Source: Acidobacteriota bacterium (GTDB lineage Bacteria; Acidobacteriota; Vicinamibacteria; Vicinamibacterales; 2-12-FULL-66-21). From it: a stretch of 59,231 nucleotides of DNA. The stretch lies in contig JACPDI010000034.1 in the NCBI GenBank assembly GCA_016184105.1, forward strand, positions 1 to 59,231. Reading direction: 5' to 3'. Below the pieces are notes generated by a model, which was not told the DNA's origin, made no database searches, and worked only from the letters and a program-made list of their open reading frames with translations. Positions 51,874-59,231 of this stretch are shown here, in pieces (the stretch's first letter is position 1; each line of letters opens with the position of its first letter). A program made the translations under genes and the position numbers.

Positions 51874-52811
51874 CACACGGCAAACGGGTCGTCATCACCG
51901 GTGTCGCAGGCTTCATCGGCTCGCACCTGGCGGATGCCCTCCTCGCACGAGGCTACTCGGTCGTCGGGGTCGACAACCTGCTCACGGGCGATCTGGCGAA
52001 CATCGCGCACCTGGCGAACAAGGATTTCCTGTTCATCAAGCACGACGTCACGAACTACATCTACATCGACGGCCCGGTCCATTACGTGCTGCACTGGGCG
52101 AGCCCGGCCAGCCCGATCGACTACCTCGAGCATCCCATCCCGACGCTGAAGGTCGGCGCGCTCGGCACGCACAAGGCGCTCGGCCTCGCGAAGGCGAAGG
52201 GGGCGTCGTTCATGCTCGCGTCCACGTCGGAGGTGTACGGCGACCCGCTCGAGCATCCGCAGACGGAGAGCTACTGGGGCAACGTGAACCCGATCGGGCC
52301 GCGCGGCGTCTACGACGAGGCGAAGCGCTTTGCGGAAGCGATGACGGTCGCGTATCACCGGTACCACGGGCTGGACACGAAGATCGTCCGGATCTTCAAC
52401 ACGTACGGGCCTCGCATGCGGATCAATGACGGCCGTGCGGTCCCCACGTTCATCGCCCAGGCGCTCCGGAACGAGGACATCACGGTCTTCGGGAGCGGAT
52501 CGCAGACGCGCAGCTTCTGCTACATCAGCGATCTCGTGGACGGACTGATCCGGCTGATGCTGTCCGGCGAGAACGAGCCGGTCAACATCGGCAACCCGCA
52601 CGAGATGACCATCGAGCAGATCGCCATCACGATCGTGCGCATGACCGGATCGTCGAGCCGGATCGTCCACATGCCGCTGCCGGAAGACGACCCCAAGGTC
52701 CGAAAGCCCGACATCACCCGCGCACGCACCCTGCTCGGCTGGGAGCCGAAGGTGGGGCTGGAAGAGGGGCTCACCGCCACGATCGAGTATTTCAGGAAGA
52801 AACTCGGATAG
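51870..52811 (+). CDS. UDP-glucuronate decarboxylase (UDP-xylose synthase)
   Basis: 313 residues. [54 protein letters not shown], the catalytic pair in [13 protein letters not shown] and [17 protein letters not shown] are hallmarks of the UXS group. It converts UDP-glucuronate, the product of Ugd, to UDP-xylose for the exopolysaccharide. It overlaps the sugar transferase by 4 nt and ends the cluster. Confidence 0.93.
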   Translation: MTHGKRVVITGVAGFIGSHLADALLARGYSVVGVDNLLTGDLANIAHLANKDFLFIKHDVTNYIYIDGPVHYVLHWASPASPIDYLEHPIPTLKVGALGTHKALGLAKAKGASFMLASTSEVYGDPLEHPQTESYWGNVNPIGPRGVYDEAKRFAEAMTVAYHRYHGLDTKIVRIFNTYGPRMRINDGRAVPTFIAQALRNEDITVFGSGSQTRSFCYISDLVDGLIRLMLSGENEPVNIGNPHEMTIEQIAITIVRMTGSSSRIVHMPLPEDDPKVRKPDITRARTLLGWEPKVGLEEGLTATIEYFRKKLG

Positions 52812-52812
52812 A

Positions 52813-52904
52813 GGCCAGGGGTCAGAGGTCAGGGGCCAGGTACGACCGACGATGGCGTACGCGGGACCTCTTGACCGCCCTGGTACCTGGCCTCTGGCTT
52901 CTGT
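52813..52904. repeat. Heptamer repeat array with inverted copies
   Basis: Four tandem heptamers of type GGYCAGR occupy 52813-52840. Inverted copies (CCTGGCC, TCTGGCT, TCTGTCT) follow at 52886-52906, and GGCCAGGTAC (52834-52843) pairs perfectly with GTACCTGGCC (52883-52892). It lies between two converging genes. Role could be termination or a dispersed repeat. Confidence 0.7.
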
Positions 52905-55601
52905 CTAGCTGGCCGCGGCGCTGGTCCTGACGCGCAGCTGCTGGATGCCGCGCTCGATACGCTCGGCAAGCTCGCGCTCGGTGTGCAGCGCTTTGAGCGT
53001 CGCCTGCGCCTCGCTGGACATCTCGGTCAAGCGCGCGAAGGTCTCCATGACGTGGTCGAGTACCGCCTTGTGCTCGCCGAGCGTCTCCATGTTCACCTGC
53101 ACGTCCTGCAGCATGTTGACGATGACGCTGGTCTTCAGCTGGACCTCGTCGACCAGCGCCTTGCGCGCCTCGATGGCGGCGAGCCGCGATTCGGTCTCCC
53201 CCGCCGCATCGAGCAGCTGATCGACGTTCGTCTTGAGAATGGAGAGCTGCGCCCGCCGGTCCTCCACGTGCTGCAGGTCCGCCCGCGACCGCGCGCTCAC
53301 CTCGTGCACGGCCTCGACCTCCTTGCGCAGCGCGTCGAGCACCCCCTCGCGCGCCGCCACCGCCTCGAGCTTCCGCTCCACCTCGCCGGTGAGTCCGGCC
53401 AGTTCGGCGAGCTTGGCCTCGTACACGTCGATCCGCCGCTCGGAGAACGCCAGCTGGGCGCGCCGCTGATCGAGCGACTTGAGCGTCGCCTCGAGACGCT
53501 TGACCTGATCGTCGGAGGCCTCGAGCTGCTGCGCGACGTCACGCTGCCGCGCCTGCACCCGCGTGAGTTCCTCGACCAGCTCGTCCTTCACCGTCACCGA
53601 CCGCGCCAGATCGTCGCCGAGCGCCTGGATCTGGCGCAGCCGCTCGCCGGTATCCGCCGAGATGTTCTGGCTGCTCGCCAGCATGTCGCTCAGCCGCTTC
53701 TCCTGGTCGGCCAGCTCCGACTCGTCGCGGCGCAGGGCGCTGATGCGCGCGTGCGCCTTGTCGATCTGCGACTTCAGCATCGAGAGCTGCGCGGTGAGCG
53801 GCAGCAGCTTGTTCTGCAGCGCGCTCACACCTTCCAGCTTCTGCTGCACGTCCGTGATCTGCAGCGCGAGGCCGTCGCAGACGCTCCGCAGTCCTTCGAC
53901 CTCCCCCCGGCGCCGGATCTGCTCGTCCATCTTGCGGTCGACGTCACCGCTGAGCGCGTTGAGCGCGTTCAGCCGCACCTCGACGCGCTCCACGAACTGC
54001 TGCTGCCCGGCGAGCCGCGTCATCTGGCGATCGAGGTCGTCGGCAATCCCGACCAGGTTCGTCGCCTTCTGCGTCGCCTCGTCGACGATCGACAGCTTGC
54101 CGTTGATCGCGTCCATCTTGGCGTCGAGCTCGGGCACGCTGGTGCCGAACGCGCCCATGCGCTCGAGGAAGGACTCGAGCGCCGCGCGGTCCTCGCCGAG
54201 CCGGTCGCGCAGTTGCGCGGCGGCCGCGTGGCTCTTGTAGAACTCCTGGATGTCGCGCCGCAGCGTCTCCAGATCCTGCCGGCTCTGCACGAGCGTCTCG
54301 TACTGGCGCGCCGTTTTCGCCGACAGCTCGTCGACGTGCGACAGCGCTTCCTGCAGCCCTTCGACCGCCATCTGCTTCTTCTGGAGCTCCTCGGCCTGGA
54401 TCGCCAGCTCGTCGAGCTGCTTGGACAGCGCGTCGGCGCGCTGCCCGACCGCGGCGACGTTGCGCTCGCGCCCCGCCACCGCTTCCATCCGGTTCTCCGC
54501 CTCGCGCAGCGTCGTCTGCAGCGTCTTGACGCGCTGCTCGAACCCGTCGAACTCGCGGCGCTCGAGCGTGAGCCGCTCCAGGTACCCGCGGATGAATTCG
54601 GCGAGCGTGCCGCGGTCCCGCTCGAGCCGCCCGATCTCCTGCGCGAGCGCGTCCTTCGCGCGCGTCGCCGTCTCGAGCTGCGCCTGCGCCTCCCGCGCCA
54701 GCTTGTCGATGCGCTCGACCGTCTCCTGGGTCCGCGACGCCTGCCGCGCCCCTTCGTTCAACTTCCCGATCTGGACTTCCATGTGCCAGATCATCTCGTT
54801 CAGGCGGTTGGCCTCGACCACGGCGTGCTCGACGGTGTGCTTCTGGTTCTCGAGGGCTTTCACCTTCTGCCCGACGTGCTCGGCCAGCCCGTTCAGCGTG
54901 GCCAGCCGTTCCTCGGTCGTCCGCGTCAGCTCCTGGAGCTTCGCGAGGGCGCCCATCTTCTTTTCGACTTCCTTCACCGTCTCGGTGACGGCAGTGGCTT
55001 CCTCGCGCGCCTCGCGCGTGATCTCGCGGACGCGGGCGTTCTCCTGCGCGAACTGCGACGCCGCCGCGCGCAGCTGATCCACTTCCGTGCGAAGCGCGGT
55101 CGCGCGCTCCGCCGCCTCGCGCACATCCGTCGTCGACTGCCGCAACTGCTCGCGGACCTCGTCGAGCGCCGACTGCTCCTTCTTGAGCGCGTCGAGGCTC
55201 GCGCGCGTCTGCAGCGCGTGCGACGACAGGCTCTGCAGCGCGTTGCGGTGCTTCTGCAGCTCGCCGTCGGGCGCCGTCAGCTTCTCCGCCTCGCGCGCCG
55301 CCTTCCCGATGGTGTCGGTCAGCTCGCGGACCCGCGCGTCCAGCGCCTCGGCCGTCGCCCCCTTCTTGTCCGCCTGTCCGAGCTTCTCGAACAGATCGTC
55401 CAGGCGTGCGGCGATCCCCCCCGCCCGCTCCTCCACCTTGTGGAGCGTCCGGGCGGCTTCCGTCACTTTCCCGCCGTGGGCCTGCAGATCGGCGAGGGCT
55501 TTCGCCAGCTGCTCGCGTTCCTGCCGGGCAGTCGCAATCAGAACTTGCAGTTCATCGGCCTGTTCGCGCGCAGGTTTGCCCTTCCGGAAGGCTTCCAGCA
55601 T
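52905..55601 (-). CDS. Large cytoplasmic coiled-coil protein, function unknown
   Basis: 898 residues with heptad-like, Ala/Glu/Gln/Leu-rich sequence from about residue 15 to 885 and no signal peptide or membrane segment. There are few Gly and Pro, and rare Trp (IWHMEVQIGKLNEG). ATG 55601 has GGAG seven bases upstream. If extended it would be a rod of roughly 130 nm (870 residues at 0.15 nm each). It could be a scaffold or cytoskeletal protein, or be related to polysaccharide secretion next door; none of these is shown. Its neighbour on the same strand is a pgsA-like gene 71 nt upstream. Confidence 0.8.
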   Translation of the reverse strand: MLEAFRKGKPAREQADELQVLIATARQEREQLAKALADLQAHGGKVTEAARTLHKVEERAGGIAARLDDLFEKLGQADKKGATAEALDARVRELTDTIGKAAREAEKLTAPDGELQKHRNALQSLSSHALQTRASLDALKKEQSALDEVREQLRQSTTDVREAAERATALRTEVDQLRAAASQFAQENARVREITREAREEATAVTETVKEVEKKMGALAKLQELTRTTEERLATLNGLAEHVGQKVKALENQKHTVEHAVVEANRLNEMIWHMEVQIGKLNEGARQASRTQETVERIDKLAREAQAQLETATRAKDALAQEIGRLERDRGTLAEFIRGYLERLTLERREFDGFEQRVKTLQTTLREAENRMEAVAGRERNVAAVGQRADALSKQLDELAIQAEELQKKQMAVEGLQEALSHVDELSAKTARQYETLVQSRQDLETLRRDIQEFYKSHAAAAQLRDRLGEDRAALESFLERMGAFGTSVPELDAKMDAINGKLSIVDEATQKATNLVGIADDLDRQMTRLAGQQQFVERVEVRLNALNALSGDVDRKMDEQIRRRGEVEGLRSVCDGLALQITDVQQKLEGVSALQNKLLPLTAQLSMLKSQIDKAHARISALRRDESELADQEKRLSDMLASSQNISADTGERLRQIQALGDDLARSVTVKDELVEELTRVQARQRDVAQQLEASDDQVKRLEATLKSLDQRRAQLAFSERRIDVYEAKLAELAGLTGEVERKLEAVAAREGVLDALRKEVEAVHEVSARSRADLQHVEDRRAQLSILKTNVDQLLDAAGETESRLAAIEARKALVDEVQLKTSVIVNMLQDVQVNMETLGEHKAVLDHVMETFARLTEMSSEAQATLKALHTERELAERIERGIQQLRVRTSAAAS

Positions 55602-55672
55602 GGGTCATCTCCGTCTTGGAAATGGAGGCAGTGTCCTAGTTTACCGCTGAGTCGGACCGGCGGCAAGGCCAA

Positions 55673-56233
55673 TCAGCTCTGCTGGTTGATGATGTGGATC
55701 CCGTGGCGGACGTAGTGGACGCCCGACACGATGGTGACGACCAGCGACGCGTAAATGCACGCCGCCACGAGCGGCGACGGGCGATTGAGGTAGTTGAAGG
55801 TGAGCGTGACCACCCCGGTGACGATGTAGGTGGCGGTGGCGAGCTTGCCCCAGATCGACGGGTGGAACGTGCGGGGGCCGATCGCGAAATTCACGACGGC
55901 GACCGACAGCACGATCGCCACATCCCGGCTGATGACGAGGACCGTCAGCCAGATCGGCAGCCGGTTGGGAAACCCGAGGCCCGGCAGCGTCAGCATCACG
56001 AACATCGTCACCAGCAGAAGCTTGTCGGCCATCGGGTCGAGCCAGGCCCCGAGCGTGGTCTTCTGGCCCGTGCGGCGCGCGATGAGGCCATCGAGTCCGT
56101 CGGTGATGCCGGCAGCCACCAGGGTGACGAGCCCCCACCCGCTGTAGCCGTACAGAAGAAAGATGACGAAGGCGGGGATGAGGGCCATCCGCAGCAGCGT
56201 GAGCTGATTGGCGGCCGTCAGCGTGCTCGTCAT
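55673..56233 (-). CDS. Second CDP-alcohol phosphatidyltransferase
   Basis: 186 residues, five or so membrane helices. Signature DGLIARRTGQKTTLGAWLDP followed by MADK matches D-G-x2-A-R-x8-G-x3-D-x3-D. It resembles PgsA at 21802-22380 but differs in the loops (GFPNRLPIWLTVLVISRDV). It may make phosphatidylglycerol phosphate or cardiolipin-like lipids. ATG 56233 overlaps the upstream stop by one base. Confidence 0.87.
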   Translation of the reverse strand: MTSTLTAANQLTLLRMALIPAFVIFLLYGYSGWGLVTLVAAGITDGLDGLIARRTGQKTTLGAWLDPMADKLLLVTMFVMLTLPGLGFPNRLPIWLTVLVISRDVAIVLSVAVVNFAIGPRTFHPSIWGKLATATYIVTGVVTLTFNYLNRPSPLVAACIYASLVVTIVSGVHYVRHGIHIINQQS

Positions 56234-57606
56234 CACCGGCGCCGCGTGCCGTCGCGCCAGAGCGCGTCGAGGCGCTCGAGCGACGCGAGCGCCTCGGCGC
56301 CTGACACCGCGCGTCCAGGCTGAAACGTATTCCCGTCGATCGCGGGCAGCACGCCGGCGGCCACGGCGAGGGCGGCGGCCGGGTAGATCAAGTGGGTGGC
56401 CGGCAGGTCGTCGAATTTCGGGCGCGCCGCGCGCCACCTCTCGAGCGCGCGCGGATTGGCGGTCCCCACTGTTCCCAGCAGCCGGCTGATCGCCATGGCG
56501 AGGTCGTTGCGCCTGATGTACGCGCCCGGCTGGAACGTGTGGTTCGGATACGGATCCATGATGCCGGCGCGGACGACCGCCATGATCCAGGGCGCGGCCC
56601 AGCTCCCGCGCGTGTCGGTCATGACCGGCGTCTCGCGTCGCGTCGCCTGCTCGAGGAGATCGTTCAACCTGACCCCGATGAGCGCCGCAAGCTGGGCGCG
56701 CGTGATCATCGGCTCGGCCTGGATGTTCTGAAACTCGGGCGGAAGTTCCGCGAGCGCCGCGCGCTCGCGCGCCCTTTCCATCCGCCTCGCCAGCTCGTCG
56801 CTCGGCTCGACCGCGGCAGCCGCCTCGTACTCGGCGATCGCTGCCGTGAACTGCCGCTGCGACTCCAGGACCTCCCCGGCCAGCACGCGCGCGCGGACGT
56901 CCGACGGATCCAGTTCGATCGCCTTTTGCGCGTGCGCAAGCGCCGGCTCCAGCCGGCCGCGCCGCTGTTCGACCATCGCCAGCTCGCGGTACAGGAACCC
57001 GCTCTCCGGCGATGCGGCCAGCGCGCGCTCGTAGGCGGTGGCCGCCTCGTCGAACCGGCCCGCGTCGCGCGCCCTCCGGGCGGAGGCGACCTGGTCCTCG
57101 AGATTGCGGAAGCGCAGCGACTCGACGCGCGCGCGCAGCTCGGTGAGCGAGGGATCGGCGGCGGTGGCCGCCTCGAAGTTCACGATCGCCTCCGCCTGGC
57201 GGCCGAGGCCGAGGAGCGCCTCGCCGCGTCCGACCAGCCCGGACGGATAGTTCGGCGCGACGACCAGTCCCAGCTCAAAGCGCTCGAGCGCCTCGCGGTA
57301 GTCCCGGCGCGCGAGCGCGACGTAGCCGAGTCCAACCTGCGACGGAAAAAACGTCGGGAGCTGCCCGGTGACCCAGGCGAACTCGCGCTCCGCCGCACGC
57401 AGGTCGCCGGCCTGGAGAAAGCGCCACGCTCCGTCGTGCCGCGCGACGAGCGCGGGCTGCTGCGCGAGGATCCCGGGCACGCCGGGAAAAATGAAGGAGG
57501 GGTACCGGGGTGCCGCCGCAACGGGCGCCGCGGTTTTCGGGGCGCAGGCCGCCGCCATGGCAAGCAGCAGCGCGGCCGTGACGAGAGAACGATCCACACG
57601 CGTCAT
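56233..57606 (-). CDS. Lipoprotein with TPR repeats and C-terminal SLH-like domains
   Basis: 457 residues. A signal peptide ending in AMAAAC gives a lipoprotein Cys near residue 21. Residues 60-290 contain TPR repeats (SGLVGRGEALLGLGRQAEAI, GFLYRELAMVEQRRGRLEPA). From about 305, SLH-like motifs appear: ITRAQLAALIGVRLNDLL, then AGIMDPYPNHTFQPGAYIRR and NDLAMAISRLLG, and a third near the end (GNTFQPGRAVSGAEALASL). SLH domains bind cell-wall polymers. It overlaps hflX by 4 nt. Confidence 0.83.
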   Translation of the reverse strand: MTRVDRSLVTAALLLAMAAACAPKTAAPVAAAPRYPSFIFPGVPGILAQQPALVARHDGAWRFLQAGDLRAAEREFAWVTGQLPTFFPSQVGLGYVALARRDYREALERFELGLVVAPNYPSGLVGRGEALLGLGRQAEAIVNFEAATAADPSLTELRARVESLRFRNLEDQVASARRARDAGRFDEAATAYERALAASPESGFLYRELAMVEQRRGRLEPALAHAQKAIELDPSDVRARVLAGEVLESQRQFTAAIAEYEAAAAVEPSDELARRMERARERAALAELPPEFQNIQAEPMITRAQLAALIGVRLNDLLEQATRRETPVMTDTRGSWAAPWIMAVVRAGIMDPYPNHTFQPGAYIRRNDLAMAISRLLGTVGTANPRALERWRAARPKFDDLPATHLIYPAAALAVAAGVLPAIDGNTFQPGRAVSGAEALASLERLDALWRDGTRRR

Positions 57607-58856
57607 GAATGATAGGCGGCGAAGCGTGGCAGCACGCGGCGCGGCAGCTCGGCTTCGATCGATACGCGTTTGTCCGACGTCAGGTGCCGCAGCACGCGGC
57701 CGTGACGGTACAGCTCCGCGATCGCGCTGCGATCGGCCCCGTCGACGCCGAATTCCAGCGTCACGCGCGCCGTATCGAGCGCGAGTCGCGATGCGATCGC
57801 ATCCAGCAGTTCCGCGCGTCCCTCCCCGCGCAGCGCCGAGATGCAGAATCCCGCGGGGTGCATGGCCTGGAGCCGCGTCCGCTCGACAGGGTCGAGCAGG
57901 TCCGTCTTGTTGAACACCTCGATGGCCGGCACGCGCGACGCGCCGATCTCCAACAGGACGCTCCGCACCGTATCGATGTGGCGCTCGCGTTCGGGCGCCG
58001 ACGCGTCGATGACGTGCAGCAGCAGTTCCGCCTCGGCGGCCTCCTCGAGCGTCGCCCGGAATGCGGCGACGATCTGGTGCGGCAGCCGGTCGATGAACCC
58101 GACCGTGTCCGAAAGGAGGAACTGGCGCCGGTCCGGCAACTTGACGCGCCGCACCAGCGGGTCGAGCGTCACAAACAGGGCGTCCGACGCGCGCGCCGCT
58201 TCGCCCGTCAGCGCGTTGAACAGGGTCGTCTTGCCCGCGTTGGTATACCCCACGAGCGCCACGGTGGCGACCGCCGCCTTGCGCCGGCGCTCGCGGAGCT
58301 GACCGCGGCGCCGGCGCACGTCGTCGATGTCGCGGGACACCGACGCGATGCGGTGACGAATCCGCCGCCGGTCCGTTTCGAGCTTGGTCTCGCCCGGTCC
58401 GCGAGTCCCGATGCCGCCGCCCAGCCGCGAGAGCGCGGTGCCTGCGCCGACCAGCCGCGGCATGAGGTACTTGAGCTGCGCGAGCTCCACCTGGAGCTTG
58501 CCCTCGCGCGTGCGGGCCCGCCCGGCGAAGATGTCCAGAATGAGCTGCGTGCGATCGACGACTTTGACACGCAGGCGTTCTTCGAGATTGCGGAGCTGCG
58601 CGGGCGACAGCTCGTTGTCGAAAATCACGACGTCCACGCGCGCGTCCGCGCATGCCGCGGCGAGTGTTTCCACTTTCCCGCTGCCGAGAAACGTGGCGGG
58701 ATCGGGCCTGGGGCGCTCCTGGAGCAGCCGCAGGACGACGAGCGCGCCGGCCGCTTCAGCGAGCCCGGCCAGCTCGTCGAGCGCATGCTCCGGATCGGCG
58801 GCCTGCATCTGCGATGAGAGCAGCCCGACCAGCGCAGCGCGTTCCGAGGCGTTCAC
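57603..58856 (-). CDS. hflX: GTPase HflX
   Basis: 417 residues. The HflX N-terminal domain (FLGSGKVETLAA, VVIFDNELSPAQLRNLEERL, DRTQLILDIFAGRARTREGK), the linker GGGIGTRGPGETKLETDRRR and the G domain (GYTNAGKTTLFNAL, DTVGFI, NKTD) are complete. It splits stalled or hibernating ribosomes. GTG 58856 overlaps the tsaC stop by 4 nt (GTGA) and is preferred over GTG 58883. Confidence 0.95.
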   Translation of the reverse strand: MNASERAALVGLLSSQMQAADPEHALDELAGLAEAAGALVVLRLLQERPRPDPATFLGSGKVETLAAACADARVDVVIFDNELSPAQLRNLEERLRVKVVDRTQLILDIFAGRARTREGKLQVELAQLKYLMPRLVGAGTALSRLGGGIGTRGPGETKLETDRRRIRHRIASVSRDIDDVRRRRGQLRERRRKAAVATVALVGYTNAGKTTLFNALTGEAARASDALFVTLDPLVRRVKLPDRRQFLLSDTVGFIDRLPHQIVAAFRATLEEAAEAELLLHVIDASAPERERHIDTVRSVLLEIGASRVPAIEVFNKTDLLDPVERTRLQAMHPAGFCISALRGEGRAELLDAIASRLALDTARVTLEFGVDGADRSAIAELYRHGRVLRHLTSDKRVSIEAELPRRVLPRFAAYHS

Positions 58857-59231
58857 TTCAGCGATTCTAGCACGCGGTCCCACGCCACCGCGCCCGCGCG
58901 CACGAGCCGCGGGAGCTGCTGCGTCACGTCCACGATCGTGGATGGCGGACCGCCCGGCGCCTCGCCCGCATCGATCAGCACGGCCACCGCGTCGCCAAGC
59001 GCCGCACGTACCTCGCCGGCGCGCGACGCCGGCGGTTCGCCGGATCGATTCGCGCCCGTCGCGGTAACCGGGAACCCGAACCCGCGCGCGAGCGCCCGCG
59101 CGACGGCGTGATCCGGCACGCGAACGGCGACCGTCCCGTCGGCTGCCGCGACCCCGCCGGCCAACTCCGCCGCAGCGGCGGCGACCAGCGTCAGCGGGCC
59201 GGGCCAGAACTGCGCGGCCAGGCGGAGCCCG
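58853..59231 (-). CDS. tsaC: Threonylcarbamoyl-AMP synthase (5' end beyond window)
   Basis: Only the C-terminal 125 residues are visible. FWPGPLTLV, VAVRVPDHAVARALARGFGF, PVTATGANRSGEPPA and PSTIVDV match the Sua5/YrdC/YwlC family, which makes threonylcarbamoyl-AMP for the t6A37 modification of tRNAs reading ANN codons. Ends overlapping hflX by 4 nt. Confidence 0.92.
   Translation of the reverse strand, partial: GLRLAAQFWPGPLTLVAAAAAELAGGVAAADGTVAVRVPDHAVARALARGFGFPVTATGANRSGEPPASRAGEVRAALGDAVAVLIDAGEAPGGPPSTIVDVTQQLPRLVRAGAVAWDRVLESLK

Noticed and set aside
52813-52840. Heptamer repeats as a CRISPR array
   Set aside because: Units are 7 nt with no spacers and no cas genes are in the window.
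52983-55715. A 910-codon open frame on the plus strand opposite the coiled-coil gene
   Set aside because: Its product is Arg/Leu-rich with no domain, and it mirrors the opposite strand, as expected in high-GC DNA; the minus-strand protein has a ribosome-binding site and ordered heptads.

Overview
The window is gene-dense, high-GC bacterial chromosome with almost no intergenic space and many 1-20 nt gene overlaps. Housekeeping genes are mixed with families typical of Acidobacteriota: an S55/SpoIVB-like exported peptidase, a VWFA-domain exported protein of the acidobacterial type, BamD, MsbA, and an ECF sigma/anti-sigma pair. I infer a Gram-negative acidobacterium, probably of the Vicinamibacteria type. 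No 16S rRNA gene is present to confirm this. There are two tRNA genes and no CRISPR array, prophage or complete insertion sequence.

Layout. 1-3060 (minus): an aromatic biosynthesis operon, aroD-aroE fusion then trpE (cut by the window edge). It is preceded by a perfect -35/-10 pair, a 24-codon leader peptide with FYRWWWY, and a terminator hairpin just before aroDE, which reads as a ribosome-mediated attenuator. 3103-7194: an S55-like peptidase gene broken by an in-frame TAG, and an exported beta-propeller protein. 7245-8572 (minus): ECF sigma factor with a zinc-finger anti-sigma factor. 8618-10000: a TPR protein. 10018-13254 (minus): a large sigma-54-type activator. 13356-21800: one long run, aroC-def-fmt-rsmB-PASTA protein-rpe-ybgC-epimerase-bamD-exported protein. 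21802-24888: pgsA (minus), then a mannose-1-phosphate guanylyltransferase and a phosphomannomutase.

24906-30722: tRNA-Gly, a hybrid histidine kinase 8 nt behind it, a VWFA protein, a 65-residue membrane protein, a single-domain response regulator and tRNA-Pro. 30785-34095: merR-like gene and der (minus), divergent from an HU/IHF gene and a site-2 protease gene; a perfect 8+8 bp dyad lies between them on the HU/IHF -35 box. 34107-45023 (minus): a continuous run ugd-galE-GT2-msbA-yicC-gmk-rpoZ-coaBC-udg-priA, with priA frameshifted. 45142-52811 (plus): an exopolysaccharide cluster of five glycosyltransferases, a polyprenyl-phosphate sugar transferase and a UDP-glucuronate decarboxylase. A 40-bp perfect palindrome sits in its middle and a heptamer repeat array at its end. 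52905-59231 (minus): an 898-residue coiled-coil protein and a coupled run tsaC (partial)-hflX-TPR/SLH lipoprotein-second pgsA-like gene.

How it fits together. Ugd, GalE, the guanylyltransferase, the mannomutase and the decarboxylase supply nucleotide sugars to the exopolysaccharide cluster. BamD, MsbA and the SLH lipoprotein serve the envelope. The most interesting items are the aromatic-amino-acid attenuator, the HU/IHF-der dyad, the 40-bp palindrome, a peptide deformylase that has lost motif I, and a mobile-looking repeat inside the 5' end of bamD.
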